Shown piece after piece: positions 56,180 to 64,000 of a stretch of DNA of 64,000 nucleotides. Made by a program: the position numbers and the translations under genes. How positions within the stretch are numbered: position 1 is the first letter of the stretch; each line of letters opens with the position of its first letter. Origin of the DNA: Streptomyces sp. WM6386 (GTDB lineage: Bacteria > Actinomycetota > Actinomycetes > Streptomycetales > Streptomycetaceae); NCBI RefSeq assembly GCF_000972385.1, contig NZ_JXTE01000037.1, positions 1 through 64,000 of the forward strand. Reading direction: 5' to 3'. Under the pieces are notes generated by a model. It saw only the letters and a list, made by a program, of their open reading frames with translations. It was not told the DNA's origin and ran no database searches.

Positions 56180-56485
56180 TCAGGCTTCCTGGGCCGGGGC
56201 CGCGGTGATGTCGTGCTCGGGCACCGCCTGCCCGGAGCGGATCAGGTCGAGCCGCCCCAGGACCTTGGAGCGCAGGTCGGTGGGGACGTCGTCATGACCG
56301 CAGCACCGCTTGACCAGCTTCTTCACGGCCTCTTCCAGGCCGTACTTCTCCAGGCACGGCGAGCACTCCGTGAAGTGCTGCTTGAACTTGTCGCGGTCGA
56401 CGTCCGGCATCTCACTGTCGAGGAACTCGTAGAGATGATCGAGTACCTCACTGCAGTCCGTCTCGTGCGGCTCTCCGCAGCTCAT
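56180..56485 (-). CDS. rsrA: Redox-sensing zinc anti-sigma factor RsrA
   Basis: The 101-aa ZAS-family protein binds SigR in reducing conditions and lets go when thiols form disulfides. Cys3, His7, Cys11, His37, Cys41, Cys44, Cys61 and Cys62 are present; the HxxxCxxC motif (QHFTECSPC) and Cys11 carry zinc and the redox switch. ATG 56485 overlaps the sigR stop by four bases, so sigma and anti-sigma are made together. Confidence 0.97.
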   Translation of the reverse strand: MSCGEPHETDCSEVLDHLYEFLDSEMPDVDRDKFKQHFTECSPCLEKYGLEEAVKKLVKRCCGHDDVPTDLRSKVLGRLDLIRSGQAVPEHDITAAPAQEA

Positions 56486-57330
56486 GAGCCCGAACCTTTC
56501 GCTTCGTTCGACTCTCCGGCGCCGGCCGGAACCAGCCCGCGCTCACGGGCGTAATCCTCGAGCATGCCGCGCAGTTGGCGACGGCCTCGGTGCAGCCGGG
56601 ACATCACCGTACCGATGGGTGTCCCCATGATGTCCGCGATCTCCTTGTACGCAAAGCCCTCAACGTCCGCCAGATAGACGGCGATGCGGAATTCCTCGGG
56701 GATCGCCTGGAGCGCTTCCTTGACGTCCGAGTCAGGCAGGTGGTCGAGCGCCTGCGACTCGGCGGAGCGCAGACCGGTCGACATGTGCGACTCGGCACGT
56801 GCGAGCTGCCAGTCCTCGATCTCCTCGGCCGCGGAGCGCTGGGGTTCACGCTGCTTCTTGCGGTACGAGTTGATGAAGGTGTTGGTCAGGATCCGGTACA
56901 GCCAGGCTTTCAGGTTGGTGCCCTCGCGGAACTGGTGGAAGGACGCGTACGCCTTGGCGTACGTCTCCTGCACCAGGTCCTCGGCGTCGGCCGGGTTGCG
57001 CGTCATGCGCAGGGCGGCCGAGTACATCTGGTCGAGGAATTCGAGCGCGTCCCGCTCGAAGCGCGCGCTGCGCTGCGAGGTGGTCTCCGTGCTCGTGCCC
57101 TGGCCCTCGGGCTGCTCCGCCTGGCCGTGTTCGGTCCCTGCGTCGGTACCGGGAACCGGACCCACCTCCTCAAGATTGCGGGCAGGAGCGAAACCGATCC
57201 CACCAGAATCGGAGGATAGAACACGATCCGGTCCGCCCGCCGCCCGAATAGGGCTGGTCTTGGCCGCGTGCAGCACCGTCCAGTCCAGGTCAGCGCGGCT
57301 GCTGCGGCTCGGGCAGATGGTCGAACCCAT
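56482..57330 (-). CDS. sigR: Thiol-oxidative-stress ECF sigma factor SigR
   Basis: The ECF sigma factor controls thioredoxin, mycothiol and protein-quality genes under disulfide stress. Region 2 is at [33 protein letters not shown] and region 4 at [37 protein letters not shown]. Two starts are supported: ATG 57330 gives 282 residues (unstable SigR' in S. coelicolor) and GTG 57165, codon 56, gives 227 (stable SigR). A perfect sigma-R promoter lies upstream of the long form. rsrA overlaps at the end. Confidence 0.97.
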   Translation of the reverse strand: MGSTICPSRSSRADLDWTVLHAAKTSPIRAAGGPDRVLSSDSGGIGFAPARNLEEVGPVPGTDAGTEHGQAEQPEGQGTSTETTSQRSARFERDALEFLDQMYSAALRMTRNPADAEDLVQETYAKAYASFHQFREGTNLKAWLYRILTNTFINSYRKKQREPQRSAAEEIEDWQLARAESHMSTGLRSAESQALDHLPDSDVKEALQAIPEEFRIAVYLADVEGFAYKEIADIMGTPIGTVMSRLHRGRRQLRGMLEDYARERGLVPAGAGESNEAKGSGS

Positions 57331-57389
57331 GCGGCGGACTTCCTCTCTACGACGGTCGGTGCTGGTGCTTCAGCACTTCTGTCCGCCAC

Positions 57390-57415
57390 AACAGAGCTCC
57401 GGGGCTCAACATTCC
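57390..57415 (-). promoter_or_regulatory. Sigma-R autoregulatory promoter of sigR
   Basis: On the minus strand GGAAT (57415-57411) and GTT (57392-57390) are separated by exactly 18 bases, the sigma-R consensus GGAAT-N18-GTT. It lies 60 bp before the long sigR start and corresponds to the induced sigRp2 of S. coelicolor. The -35 is 8 bases before the upstream hydrolase gene's stop. Confidence 0.92.
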
Positions 57416-57422
57416 CGAGCCT

Positions 57423-58061
57423 TTACCCGAGTGACCCGGCCCACTTCACCACCGCGTCGGTGATGAGTGTCACGGCCTGCTCCTGAGTGAGGTCCGCCTT
57501 CTTCGGCACCGCGAACCCATGATCGCCGTACGCCACCTCGACCAGCTCATAAGCGCCGCCCGGGAACTCCTCCGGCTTCCCGAAGGGGTCGTTCCCGCCC
57601 TGTACGACCAGCGTGGGCACCCCGGACCCGAGCAGCTCTTCGGCCCGGGACTTCTCCGGCCTGCCCGGCGGATGCAGCGGGAAGCTGAGGGCGAGCACAG
57701 CGGCGGCGCCCAGCTCGACGGCGGTACGGCATGCCACGCGGGCCCCGGCACTACGCCCACCCGAGATGACGGGCAGCCCCGGCTCGGCCACCGAGGGCCA
57801 GATCCCCCGCCATCCCACGTCGAGCGTCTTCGGCGCGGACGCCACCTTCTTGCCCGCCACCCGCCAGGGCTGCTCGACGAGGGCGACGCTCACGCCGTGT
57901 CCGGGGAGGGTGTGCGCGAGGGCCTGGAGATCCCGCGCCTCGATACCGCCGCCGGCGCCATGGCTGGCGGCGAGGACGAGGCGTGCCTTCTTCGCGGGGT
58001 GCCAGGTGATGCGGGCGTCGCCGGCATCCGTACCGATGATCTCGGTGGTCACTTGGGTCAC
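57423..58061 (-). CDS. Alpha/beta-hydrolase family protein
   Basis: The 212-aa protein belongs to the KANL3/Tex30-like dienelactone-hydrolase group: LVLAASHGAGGG, the nucleophile elbow ISGGRSAGARVA, VVQGGNDPFG and YGDHGF (catalytic His). The substrate is unknown. Start ATG 58061 overlaps the following minus-strand neighbour region by a base or two, so it is probably co-transcribed with the SRAP gene upstream. The sigma-R promoter lies after its stop. Confidence 0.85.
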   Translation of the reverse strand: MTQVTTEIIGTDAGDARITWHPAKKARLVLAASHGAGGGIEARDLQALAHTLPGHGVSVALVEQPWRVAGKKVASAPKTLDVGWRGIWPSVAEPGLPVISGGRSAGARVACRTAVELGAAAVLALSFPLHPPGRPEKSRAEELLGSGVPTLVVQGGNDPFGKPEEFPGGAYELVEVAYGDHGFAVPKKADLTQEQAVTLITDAVVKWAGSLG

Positions 58062-58062
58062 G

Positions 58063-58902
58063 TCAGAAGAGTGTGCCCTCTTCGGGCCCCTCCAGCTCGG
58101 TCAGCAGCTCCGGTCCGTTGTTGCGGACGTTGCTGACGGCCGTGGAGACCGGGTAGGCGCGCATCAGGCCGCCCGGGGGCGGCTCCAGGAGGGAGCGGAG
58201 GTCCTCGACGTCCGTGCGGGACGGGTCCAGCCAGGAGTCCCAGCGGTCCGGGGTGAGCATCAGCGGCATCCGGGGGTGGATGTCGGCCAGCGCGTACGGT
58301 CCGTCGGCCGGGGCGACCGCGAGCGGGCTGGTCTCCGCCTCGGTGGTGATGACCGAGCAGGTCACCCACCAGGCCTGCGGGTGGTCGTCCGGGAGGGTCT
58401 TGTCCCGCCAGAACTCGTACAGCCCTGCCATCGCGAAGACGGATCCGTCGGCCGGCAGCACGAAGTACGGCTGCTTGCGCGGCCGCTTCTTCCTGCCCTC
58501 GACCTCCAGATCCCGCTCGGACTTCCCGGTGACCCACTCGTAGTAGCCGTCGGCGGGGATGATGCAACGGCGGGTGGAGAAGGCCCGCTTGTACGACGGC
58601 TTCTCGTGGACGGTCTCGGCGCGGGCGTTGATCATCCGGGCGCCGCCCTCGGGGGTCTTCGACCAGCTCGGCACCAGTCCCCACTTGAGCGTGCGCAGCT
58701 GACGAACCGGGCGGCCCGTGACGGAGGAACTGGTAGATGCAGCATCCGCGTCCTTAAGAGGACGGTCGAGGACGGCGTAGACCTCCTTGGTAGGGGCCAC
58801 GTTGTAGTCGGGGGCCAGTGTCTCCTCGGGCTCCCACTTCTCGATCTCAAAGATTCCTGCGAGATCCTCGGGCCTACGACTCGCTGCATACCGTCCGCAC
58901 AT
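58063..58902 (-). CDS. SRAP (YedK/HMCES-like) DNA-protein crosslink peptidase
   Basis: The 279-aa protein forms a protective crosslink to abasic sites in single-stranded DNA. Cys2 (MCGRYA) is the catalytic residue after Met removal; WGLVPSW, NARAET and [11 protein letters not shown] complete the family motifs, and HPRMPL carries the catalytic His. Start ATG 58902 is fixed by Cys2; the longer frame to 58998 would bury it. No LexA box was seen upstream. Confidence 0.94.
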   Translation of the reverse strand: MCGRYAASRRPEDLAGIFEIEKWEPEETLAPDYNVAPTKEVYAVLDRPLKDADAASTSSSVTGRPVRQLRTLKWGLVPSWSKTPEGGARMINARAETVHEKPSYKRAFSTRRCIIPADGYYEWVTGKSERDLEVEGRKKRPRKQPYFVLPADGSVFAMAGLYEFWRDKTLPDDHPQAWWVTCSVITTEAETSPLAVAPADGPYALADIHPRMPLMLTPDRWDSWLDPSRTDVEDLRSLLEPPPGGLMRAYPVSTAVSNVRNNGPELLTELEGPEEGTLF

Positions 58903-59006
58903 ACGTGCCACACTGCCAGGCCCACCCGTCGCCCGACCACCACCCCTCAACGACGGCGCTACGCGCCGGCCCCTATTGACTCGACCAGAGGGAGCCACCG
59001 CCGAAC

Positions 59007-59720
59007 ATGGACACCAGCACAGCGACCTCTGTCTGGGACGAGCTGATCGGCACCCAGCCCGACCCCGACCTGTGGGTGGTTCTGGCCACCTTGGTCGCGG
59101 CGCTCGCCATAGTGGTCCCGCACAGCCTGTGGCGTGTCTCGCGCAACGCCATCACCATCGCCCACGAGGGCGGCCACGGTCTGATCGCCCTGCTCACCGG
59201 TCGCCAGCTCACCGGCATCCGGCTGCACTCCGACACCAGCGGCCTCACGGTCAGCCGCGGCAAGCCGCACGGCATCGGCATGATCCTCACCGCGGCGGCC
59301 GGCTACACCGCTCCCCCCTTGCTGGGCCTGGGCGGCGCGGCCCTCCTCGCCGCCGACCGCATCACGCTGCTGCTGTGGCTGGCGACAATCCTGCTCATCG
59401 CGATGCTGGTGATGATCCGCAACGCCTACGGCGCTCTGACGGTGGTCGTCACCGGCAGCACGTTCGTGATGGTGTCCTGGCTGGCGGGCCCCCAGGTGCA
59501 GGCCGCGTTCGCGTACGCGGCGGTGTGGTTCCTCCTGGCGGGCGGCGTCCGTCCCGCTTTCGAGTTGCAGGCGAAGAGGGTGCGCGGCGGCGCGGGGGAC
59601 TCGGACGCGGACCAGCTGTCACGCCTGACACATGTGCCGGCGGGGCTGTGGTTGTTCCTGTTCCACGCGGTGTCGTTGTGCTCGCTCATAGGCGGCGGCA
59701 GGTGGCTTCTGGAGGTATGA
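59007..59720 (+). CDS. M50-family membrane metallopeptidase-like protein
   Basis: The 237-aa membrane protein has HEGGH (HExxH-type zinc site) in a hydrophobic context near residue 53, about five transmembrane segments and a later charged region [12 protein letters not shown]. It belongs to the M50B-like group; substrate is unknown. Start ATG 59007. It is divergent from the SRAP gene. Confidence 0.85.
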   Translation: MDTSTATSVWDELIGTQPDPDLWVVLATLVAALAIVVPHSLWRVSRNAITIAHEGGHGLIALLTGRQLTGIRLHSDTSGLTVSRGKPHGIGMILTAAAGYTAPPLLGLGGAALLAADRITLLLWLATILLIAMLVMIRNAYGALTVVVTGSTFVMVSWLAGPQVQAAFAYAAVWFLLAGGVRPAFELQAKRVRGGAGDSDADQLSRLTHVPAGLWLFLFHAVSLCSLIGGGRWLLEV

Positions 59721-59744
59721 CGCGCCCCGAAGGGGCAGGCGTCA

Positions 59745-59775
59745 GGGGCGCGGGGAACTGCGCGACCAGCCACGA
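59745..59775 (+). repeat. Dispersed palindromic repeat, internally shortened copy 5
   Basis: GGGGCGCGGGGAACTGCGCG followed by ACCAGCCACGA keeps both ends of the 56-bp element but lacks its central hairpin. It lies just before aroA. Confidence 0.75.
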
Positions 59776-59818
59776 TGGCGCCGCACCCAACACACGACCC
59801 CCCACTAAAGTGGACCCC

Positions 59819-61135
59819 ATGGCTTTGAACCCCTCAGACACCGCCCTCTGGCCCGCCCCCTATGCGAGCGGAGCCGTCGACGCGACGGTCCACGTCCCGG
59901 GGTCGAAGTCAGTCACCAACCGAGCACTCGTACTGGCCGCCCTCGCAAGCGAACCCGGCTGGCTGCGCCGCCCCCTCCGCTCCCGGGACACCCTCCTCAT
60001 GGCCGCGGCCCTCCGTGAAATGGGCGTGGGCATCGAGGAAGGCGTGGGCCCCGACGGTACGGGCGAGTCCTGGCGCGTCCTGCCCGCAGGCCTCCGCGGC
60101 CCCGCCACGGTGCACGTCGGCAACGCCGGCACCGTCATGCGCTTCCTCCCCCCCGTCGCCGCCCTCGCCGACGGCGAGATCCGCTTCGACGGCGACCCGA
60201 GGTCGTACGAGCGTCCCCTGAACGGCGTCATCGACGCCCTGCGCGTCCTCGGTGCCCGCATCGACGACGACGGCCGCGGCGCGCTCCCGCTGACGGTCCA
60301 CGGCGGCGGTGCCCTGGACGGCGGCCCGGTGGAGATCGACGCGTCCTCGTCGTCGCAGTTCGTGAGCGCGCTGCTGCTGAGCGGCCACCGCTTCAACCAG
60401 GGCGTGGAAGTCCGCCACGTGGGCTCCACCCTCCCCTCGCTCCCCCACATCCGTATGACCGTCGACATGCTGCGCGCGGTCGGCGCCCAGGTCGACACCC
60501 CGGAGTCGGGCGGCGAGCCCAATGTCTGGCGGGTCACGCCGGGTGCGCTGCTCGGCCGGGACCTGACGATCGAGCCGGACCTCTCCAACGCCCAGCCGTT
60601 CCTGGCGGCGGCCCTGGTGACCGGTGGCAGGGTCGTCGTCCCCGACTGGCCGAGCCGCACCACCCAGCCCGGTGACAGGCTGCGGGAGATCTTCACCGAG
60701 ATGGGCGGTTCCTGCGAACTCACCGAGTACGGCCTGGTGTTCACCGGTTCGGGTGCGATCCACGGCATCGACGTGGACCTGAGCGAGGTCGGCGAGCTGA
60801 CTCCGGGCATCGCGGCGGTGGCGGCGCTGGCCGACTCCCCCTCGACGCTGCGCGGCGTGTCCCATCTGCGCCTGCACGAGACGGACCGCCTGGCCGCGCT
60901 CACCAAGGAGATCAACGAGCTCGGCGGTGACGTGACCGAGACGGCCGACGGACTGCACATCCGCCCGCGCCGGCTGCACGGCGGGATCTTCCACACGTAC
61001 GAGGACCACCGGATGGCGACGGCCGGCGCGATCATCGGCCTCGCGGTGGAGGGCGTGCAGATCGAGAACGTGGCCACGACGGCGAAGACCCTGCCGGACT
61101 TCCCGGAACTGTGGACCGGGATGCTCGGGGCGTAG
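59819..61135 (+). CDS. aroA: 3-phosphoshikimate 1-carboxyvinyltransferase (EPSP synthase)
   Basis: The 438-aa shikimate-pathway enzyme joins shikimate-3-phosphate and phosphoenolpyruvate. Conserved sites: [49 protein letters not shown] and [14 protein letters not shown] 59819 gives the usual N-terminus; the large frame from 58976 reads through the M50 gene and has no start. rsgA follows after 13 bases, so the two are probably co-transcribed. Confidence 0.96.
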   Translation: MALNPSDTALWPAPYASGAVDATVHVPGSKSVTNRALVLAALASEPGWLRRPLRSRDTLLMAAALREMGVGIEEGVGPDGTGESWRVLPAGLRGPATVHVGNAGTVMRFLPPVAALADGEIRFDGDPRSYERPLNGVIDALRVLGARIDDDGRGALPLTVHGGGALDGGPVEIDASSSSQFVSALLLSGHRFNQGVEVRHVGSTLPSLPHIRMTVDMLRAVGAQVDTPESGGEPNVWRVTPGALLGRDLTIEPDLSNAQPFLAAALVTGGRVVVPDWPSRTTQPGDRLREIFTEMGGSCELTEYGLVFTGSGAIHGIDVDLSEVGELTPGIAAVAALADSPSTLRGVSHLRLHETDRLAALTKEINELGGDVTETADGLHIRPRRLHGGIFHTYEDHRMATAGAIIGLAVEGVQIENVATTAKTLPDFPELWTGMLGA

Positions 61136-61148
61136 GGGCCTAGACATC

Positions 61149-62159
61149 ATGCGTCGCTACGGCAAGCACACCGACGAGGACGACATCCGCAGCCGCCCGA
61201 ACCGCAAGGGCAACCGGCCCCGTACGAACATCCGGCCCAAGCACGAGGAAGCGGTCGAGGGCATGGTCCTCACCGTCGACCGGGGCCGGCTGACCTGTCT
61301 GGTCGACGACACGGTCGTGATGGCCATGAAGGCCCGCGAACTGGGCCGCAAGGCCGCCGTCGTCGGAGACCGGGTGGCCATCGTCGGCGACCTCTCCGGC
61401 GAGAAGGACACCCTGGCCCGTATCGTCCGCATCGCGCCGCGCACCTCGGTGCTGCGCCGTACCGCGGACGACGACGACCCCTTCGAGCGCGTGGTCGTCG
61501 CCAACGCCGACCAGCTGGCGATCGTCACGGCCCTCGCCGACCCCGAACCCCGCCCGCGTCTCATCGACCGCTGTCTGGTCGCGGCGTTCGACGGCGGTCT
61601 GACTCCCCTCCTGGTCCTGACGAAGTCGGACCTCGCCCAGCCCGACAAACTGCTGGAGCTGTACGGCCACTTGGACATCCCGCACGTCGTCACCAGCCGC
61701 GAGGAACTGGAGAACGGCAGCGCGGTGGACCGGGTGCGGGAGGAACTCGACGGCAAGATCACAGCGTTCGTCGGCCACTCGGGCGTGGGCAAGACGACGC
61801 TGGTGAACGCCCTGGTCCCGGAGGAGCGGCGCCGGGTGACGGGTCATGTGAACGCGGTGACCGGTCGCGGCCGCCACACCACCACCTCGGCTCTGGCGCT
61901 GCCCCTGGCGGGCGACGCGGGCTGGGTGATCGACACTCCGGGCTTGCGGTCGTTCGGCCTGCACCACGTCGATCCGTCCCGCGTGATCCTCGCGTTCCCC
62001 GACCTGGTGCCGGGAACCGAAGGCTGTCCCCGTGCGTGCAGTCATGATGAGCCGGACTGCGCGCTGGACGAGTGGGTAGCCGAGGGGCACGCGGACCCGG
62101 CGCGGCTGTACTCGCTCCGCCGTCTGCTGGCGACCAGGGAACGCAAGGAAGGCGACTGA
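61149..62159 (+). CDS. rsgA: Ribosome small-subunit-dependent GTPase RsgA
   Basis: The 336-aa circularly permuted GTPase acts in 30S maturation. The order of motifs is LTKSDLAQ (G4), GHSGVGKTTLVNAL (G1), GRHTTT (G2) and DTPGLRSFGL (G3), followed by a zinc site CPRACSHDEPDC. An N-terminal OB-like domain follows a basic, disordered start. Start ATG 61149, 13 bases after aroA. Confidence 0.95.
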   Translation: MRRYGKHTDEDDIRSRPNRKGNRPRTNIRPKHEEAVEGMVLTVDRGRLTCLVDDTVVMAMKARELGRKAAVVGDRVAIVGDLSGEKDTLARIVRIAPRTSVLRRTADDDDPFERVVVANADQLAIVTALADPEPRPRLIDRCLVAAFDGGLTPLLVLTKSDLAQPDKLLELYGHLDIPHVVTSREELENGSAVDRVREELDGKITAFVGHSGVGKTTLVNALVPEERRRVTGHVNAVTGRGRHTTTSALALPLAGDAGWVIDTPGLRSFGLHHVDPSRVILAFPDLVPGTEGCPRACSHDEPDCALDEWVAEGHADPARLYSLRRLLATRERKEGD

Positions 62160-62235
62160 CCTCCGCGTTGTTTGTCTCCGTACAGGTTAGGTAAAGGCAT
62201 AATCGCACCGAGCCGGACATACGGGAGGACAGCAC

Positions 62236-62559
62236 ATGGCGTGGCTGCTGGTGGTGGTCGCCGGGTTGTTGGAGACCGGTTTCGCCGTGTGCCTCAAGCT
62301 CTCGCACGGCTTCACTCGGCTGTGGCCCACGGTCGCGTTCTGCATCTTCGCCCTCGGCAGCTTCGGCCTGCTGACGCTGTCGCTGAGGAAGCTCGACGTG
62401 GGCCCGGCGTACGCGGTGTGGACCGGCATCGGGGCGGCGGGTACCGCGATCTACGGCATGATCTTCCTCGGTGACCTGGTGTCGGTGCTGAAGCTCGTCT
62501 CGATCAGCCTGGTCATCGTGGGCGTGATCGGCCTCCAGCTGTCCGGCTCGGCACACTGA
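62236..62559 (+). CDS. SMR-family transporter (SugE/Gdx-like)
   Basis: The 107-aa protein has four transmembrane helices and the key Glu13 (LLETGFAVCLKLSHGF), with AYAVWTGIGAAGTAIYG in helix 3. It fits SugE/Gdx, which export guanidinium or quaternary ammonium ions. Start ATG 62236 has GGGAGGAC upstream. I checked by eye for a guanidine riboswitch and saw no convincing one. Confidence 0.9.
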   Translation: MAWLLVVVAGLLETGFAVCLKLSHGFTRLWPTVAFCIFALGSFGLLTLSLRKLDVGPAYAVWTGIGAAGTAIYGMIFLGDLVSVLKLVSISLVIVGVIGLQLSGSAH

Positions 62560-62737
62560 CGGCCGCTCAGCCGACCTCGCCGCGGCCCGACTCGCCCACC
62601 GGGCCGAGGACTTCACCCCACGCCGACGTGAGGCCGGCTCCCCCTGACGGCCGGTCCGCCGTCGAAGTCGGCCTCGGGCGCGGTCACTTCGAGCAACGGG
62701 CTCACCGCGAGGCCAGGGCCGACTGACGTAACAGCCC

Positions 62738-63343
62738 TCACACCGGCTGCCGGTGCAGTGCGCTGCGTACCAGGTCCGCGACCCCGCCCTCGCCCGGCGG
62801 GGCGGCCACGCAGGACAGTGCGATCCGGACGGTCAGCTCGCAGGAGCGGGCGAGATCGGCGAGGTCCGTCTTGTTCGCGCCGGGTCCGCAGAGCACCGCC
62901 ACGGCACGGTCGCGGACCAGTGCCACGAAGTCGCCGGGCGACGGCAGCGGGCCGTCCGCCCGGCGCTGTGCCGGTACGGCCGAGGAGGACGGGACCGCGG
63001 ACAGCGTCGGGGAGGGCAGCCGCTCGCTCCAGCAGCCGGTGAGCATGGCCCGTACGAGCGCGTTGTCCTTGGCGGTGGCCGCGGTCCACTCGGCGGTCGC
63101 GGTCAGCCGCTCACGCGCGTCGCTGTGGGTGGCGAGCGCGCGCTCGACGCCGGCGAGATATCCGTCGGCCTCCCTTCTCACCAGCGCGCGGGCCAGCCCT
63201 TCCTTGCTCCCGAACTCGTTGTAAAGCGTCTGCCGGGACACTCCTGCCGCCGCGGCGACGTCCACCATCCGCACGGTGGACCACGGCCGGCGGGCCAGCG
63301 CCGTGTATGCGGCGTCCAGCAGGGATTCCCTCGCTGCAGGCAT
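62738..63343 (-). CDS. TetR-family regulator
   Basis: The 201-aa regulator has an N-terminal TetR HTH (RMVDVAAAAGVSRQTLYNEFGSKEGL) and a helical C-terminal half. ATG 63343 is preferred to ATG 63346, because AGGAGG then sits 5 bases upstream. It is convergent with the SMR gene and not obviously linked to it; its target is unknown. Confidence 0.88.
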   Translation of the reverse strand: MPAARESLLDAAYTALARRPWSTVRMVDVAAAAGVSRQTLYNEFGSKEGLARALVRREADGYLAGVERALATHSDARERLTATAEWTAATAKDNALVRAMLTGCWSERLPSPTLSAVPSSSAVPAQRRADGPLPSPGDFVALVRDRAVAVLCGPGANKTDLADLARSCELTVRIALSCVAAPPGEGGVADLVRSALHRQPV

Positions 63344-63522
63344 CATCGCCTCCTAGGGGCGAGCGGCTCTGGGCCCAGATTTGACGCGCGTGAGGGCACT
63401 GTCAAGGGTTCGCGAAGGCATCGGGGGGCGCCCTTGATCCACCGCACGCCGTCCGGACGGGGCCCGTCCGCGCCTTGGTCCCGTGTAGCCCCGTACCTAC
63501 CACGGCAGATACCGTTCGCCCC

Positions 63523-64000
63523 ATGCCGGACTACCTCGACGACCTCCGCTTCGCCCACGTCCTCGCGGACGCGGCCGACGCAACCACCATGGACCGCTTC
63601 AAGGCGCTGGACCTCAAGGTCGAGACGAAGCCGGACATGACCCCGGTGAGCGAAGCGGACAAGGCGGCGGAGGAGATCATCCGCACCCATCTCCAGCGCG
63701 CCCGCCCGCGGGACGCGATCCTCGGCGAGGAGTACGGCGTCCAGGGCACCGGCCCCCGCCGCTGGGTGATCGACCCGATCGACGGCACCAAGAACTACGT
63801 CCGGGGCGTTCCCGTCTGGGCCACCCTGATCTCCCTGATGGAGGCGGCGGAGGGCGGCTACCAGCCCGTTGTCGGCGTCGTCTCCGCCCCCGCGCTCAAC
63901 CGCCGCTGGTGGGCCGCGAAGGGCCACGGCGCGTTCTCCGGCCGCAGCCTCACCTCGGCCTCCCGTCTGCATGTCTCCCGCGTCTCGAAGATGTCGGACG
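63523..64000 (+). CDS. hisN: Histidinol-phosphatase / inositol monophosphatase family, partial at window end
   Basis: The first 159 codons of an IMPase-fold phosphatase are present; the gene continues past 64000. Metal-site motifs are [15 protein letters not shown] and [19 protein letters not shown]. The [10 protein letters not shown] form is typical of the HisN branch that removes phosphate from histidinol phosphate in actinobacteria. Start ATG 63523. Confidence 0.85.
   Translation, partial: MPDYLDDLRFAHVLADAADATTMDRFKALDLKVETKPDMTPVSEADKAAEEIIRTHLQRARPRDAILGEEYGVQGTGPRRWVIDPIDGTKNYVRGVPVWATLISLMEAAEGGYQPVVGVVSAPALNRRWWAAKGHGAFSGRSLTSASRLHVSRVSKMSD

Noticed and set aside
62160..62235. Guanidine riboswitch before the SMR gene
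   Set aside because: The 76-bp leader is too short and lacks recognisable conserved guanidine-aptamer blocks.
62613..63089. 158-aa open frame on the minus strand
   Set aside because: Overlaps the TetR gene in another frame of the same strand; Arg/Gly-rich shadow.

Overview
The window is high-GC DNA (GTG starts, strong third-position GC bias, dense shadow ORFs) from the core chromosome of a Streptomyces. The content and order match, from memory, the S. coelicolor stretch from about SCO5261 to SCO5208: malic enzyme, nickel SOD, sigH, wblE, nagB, the das cluster, nrdABS, the albaflavenone pair, sigR-rsrA, aroA and rsgA. The species was not determined. I saw no tRNA, rRNA, CRISPR array, insertion sequence or prophage.

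Layout. 1-5 kb: tandem 92-bp repeats, malic enzyme, and a polar amino-acid ABC importer. 5-8.3 kb: methyltransferase, CGNR zinc-finger protein, the nickel SOD pair sodX/sodN, and an MBL-fold protein. 8.3-17 kb: a secreted peptidoglycan-recognition amidase, AraC and VOC proteins, an ECF42-type sigma factor with its DGPF protein, a RibD/DHFR-like reductase divergent from a TetR regulator, and GNAT. 17-21 kb: a family 2B encapsulin shell protein (cNMP-binding domain fused to an HK97-like shell) followed by a polyprenyl diphosphate synthase, the likely cargo, whose frame is broken by one base in a C-run; a second PGRP-type amidase is divergent. 21-29 kb: PLP deaminase, CPA1 antiporter, UBP zinc finger, the anti-sigma/sigma pair prsH-sigH, a lipid kinase, wblE and a PAS-type histidine kinase.

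29-38 kb is the N-acetylglucosamine/chitobiose region: nagB, dasD, dasC, dasB, dasA and dasR, with several DasR operator (dre) matches and one outlying dre match upstream of the histidine kinase. 38-43 kb: CstA/YbdD and DUF3311/SSS symporter pairs, probably for pyruvate or other monocarboxylates. 43-48.6 kb: a B12 riboswitch leading nrdA-nrdB, then a lipoprotein, a small membrane protein and the AraC-type nrdS. 48.6-51.1 kb: CYP170-type P450 and epi-isozizaene synthase (albaflavenone). 51-58 kb: peptide deformylase, a TPR protein, two membrane HD-domain proteins, and the thiol-stress pair sigR-rsrA with a perfect sigma-R autoregulatory promoter. 58-64 kb: SRAP peptidase, M50 peptidase, aroA, rsgA, SMR transporter, TetR and a partial hisN-like phosphatase.

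The most unusual system is the encapsulin/prenyl-synthase operon at 17.2-19.8 kb. Other points worth following are two ribosome-binding sites buried in perfect hairpins (cstA and a lipoprotein), several repeat or palindrome operators next to regulators, two unrelated 39-bp minisatellites, an SDR that lacks its catalytic residues, and a dispersed palindromic repeat present five times.
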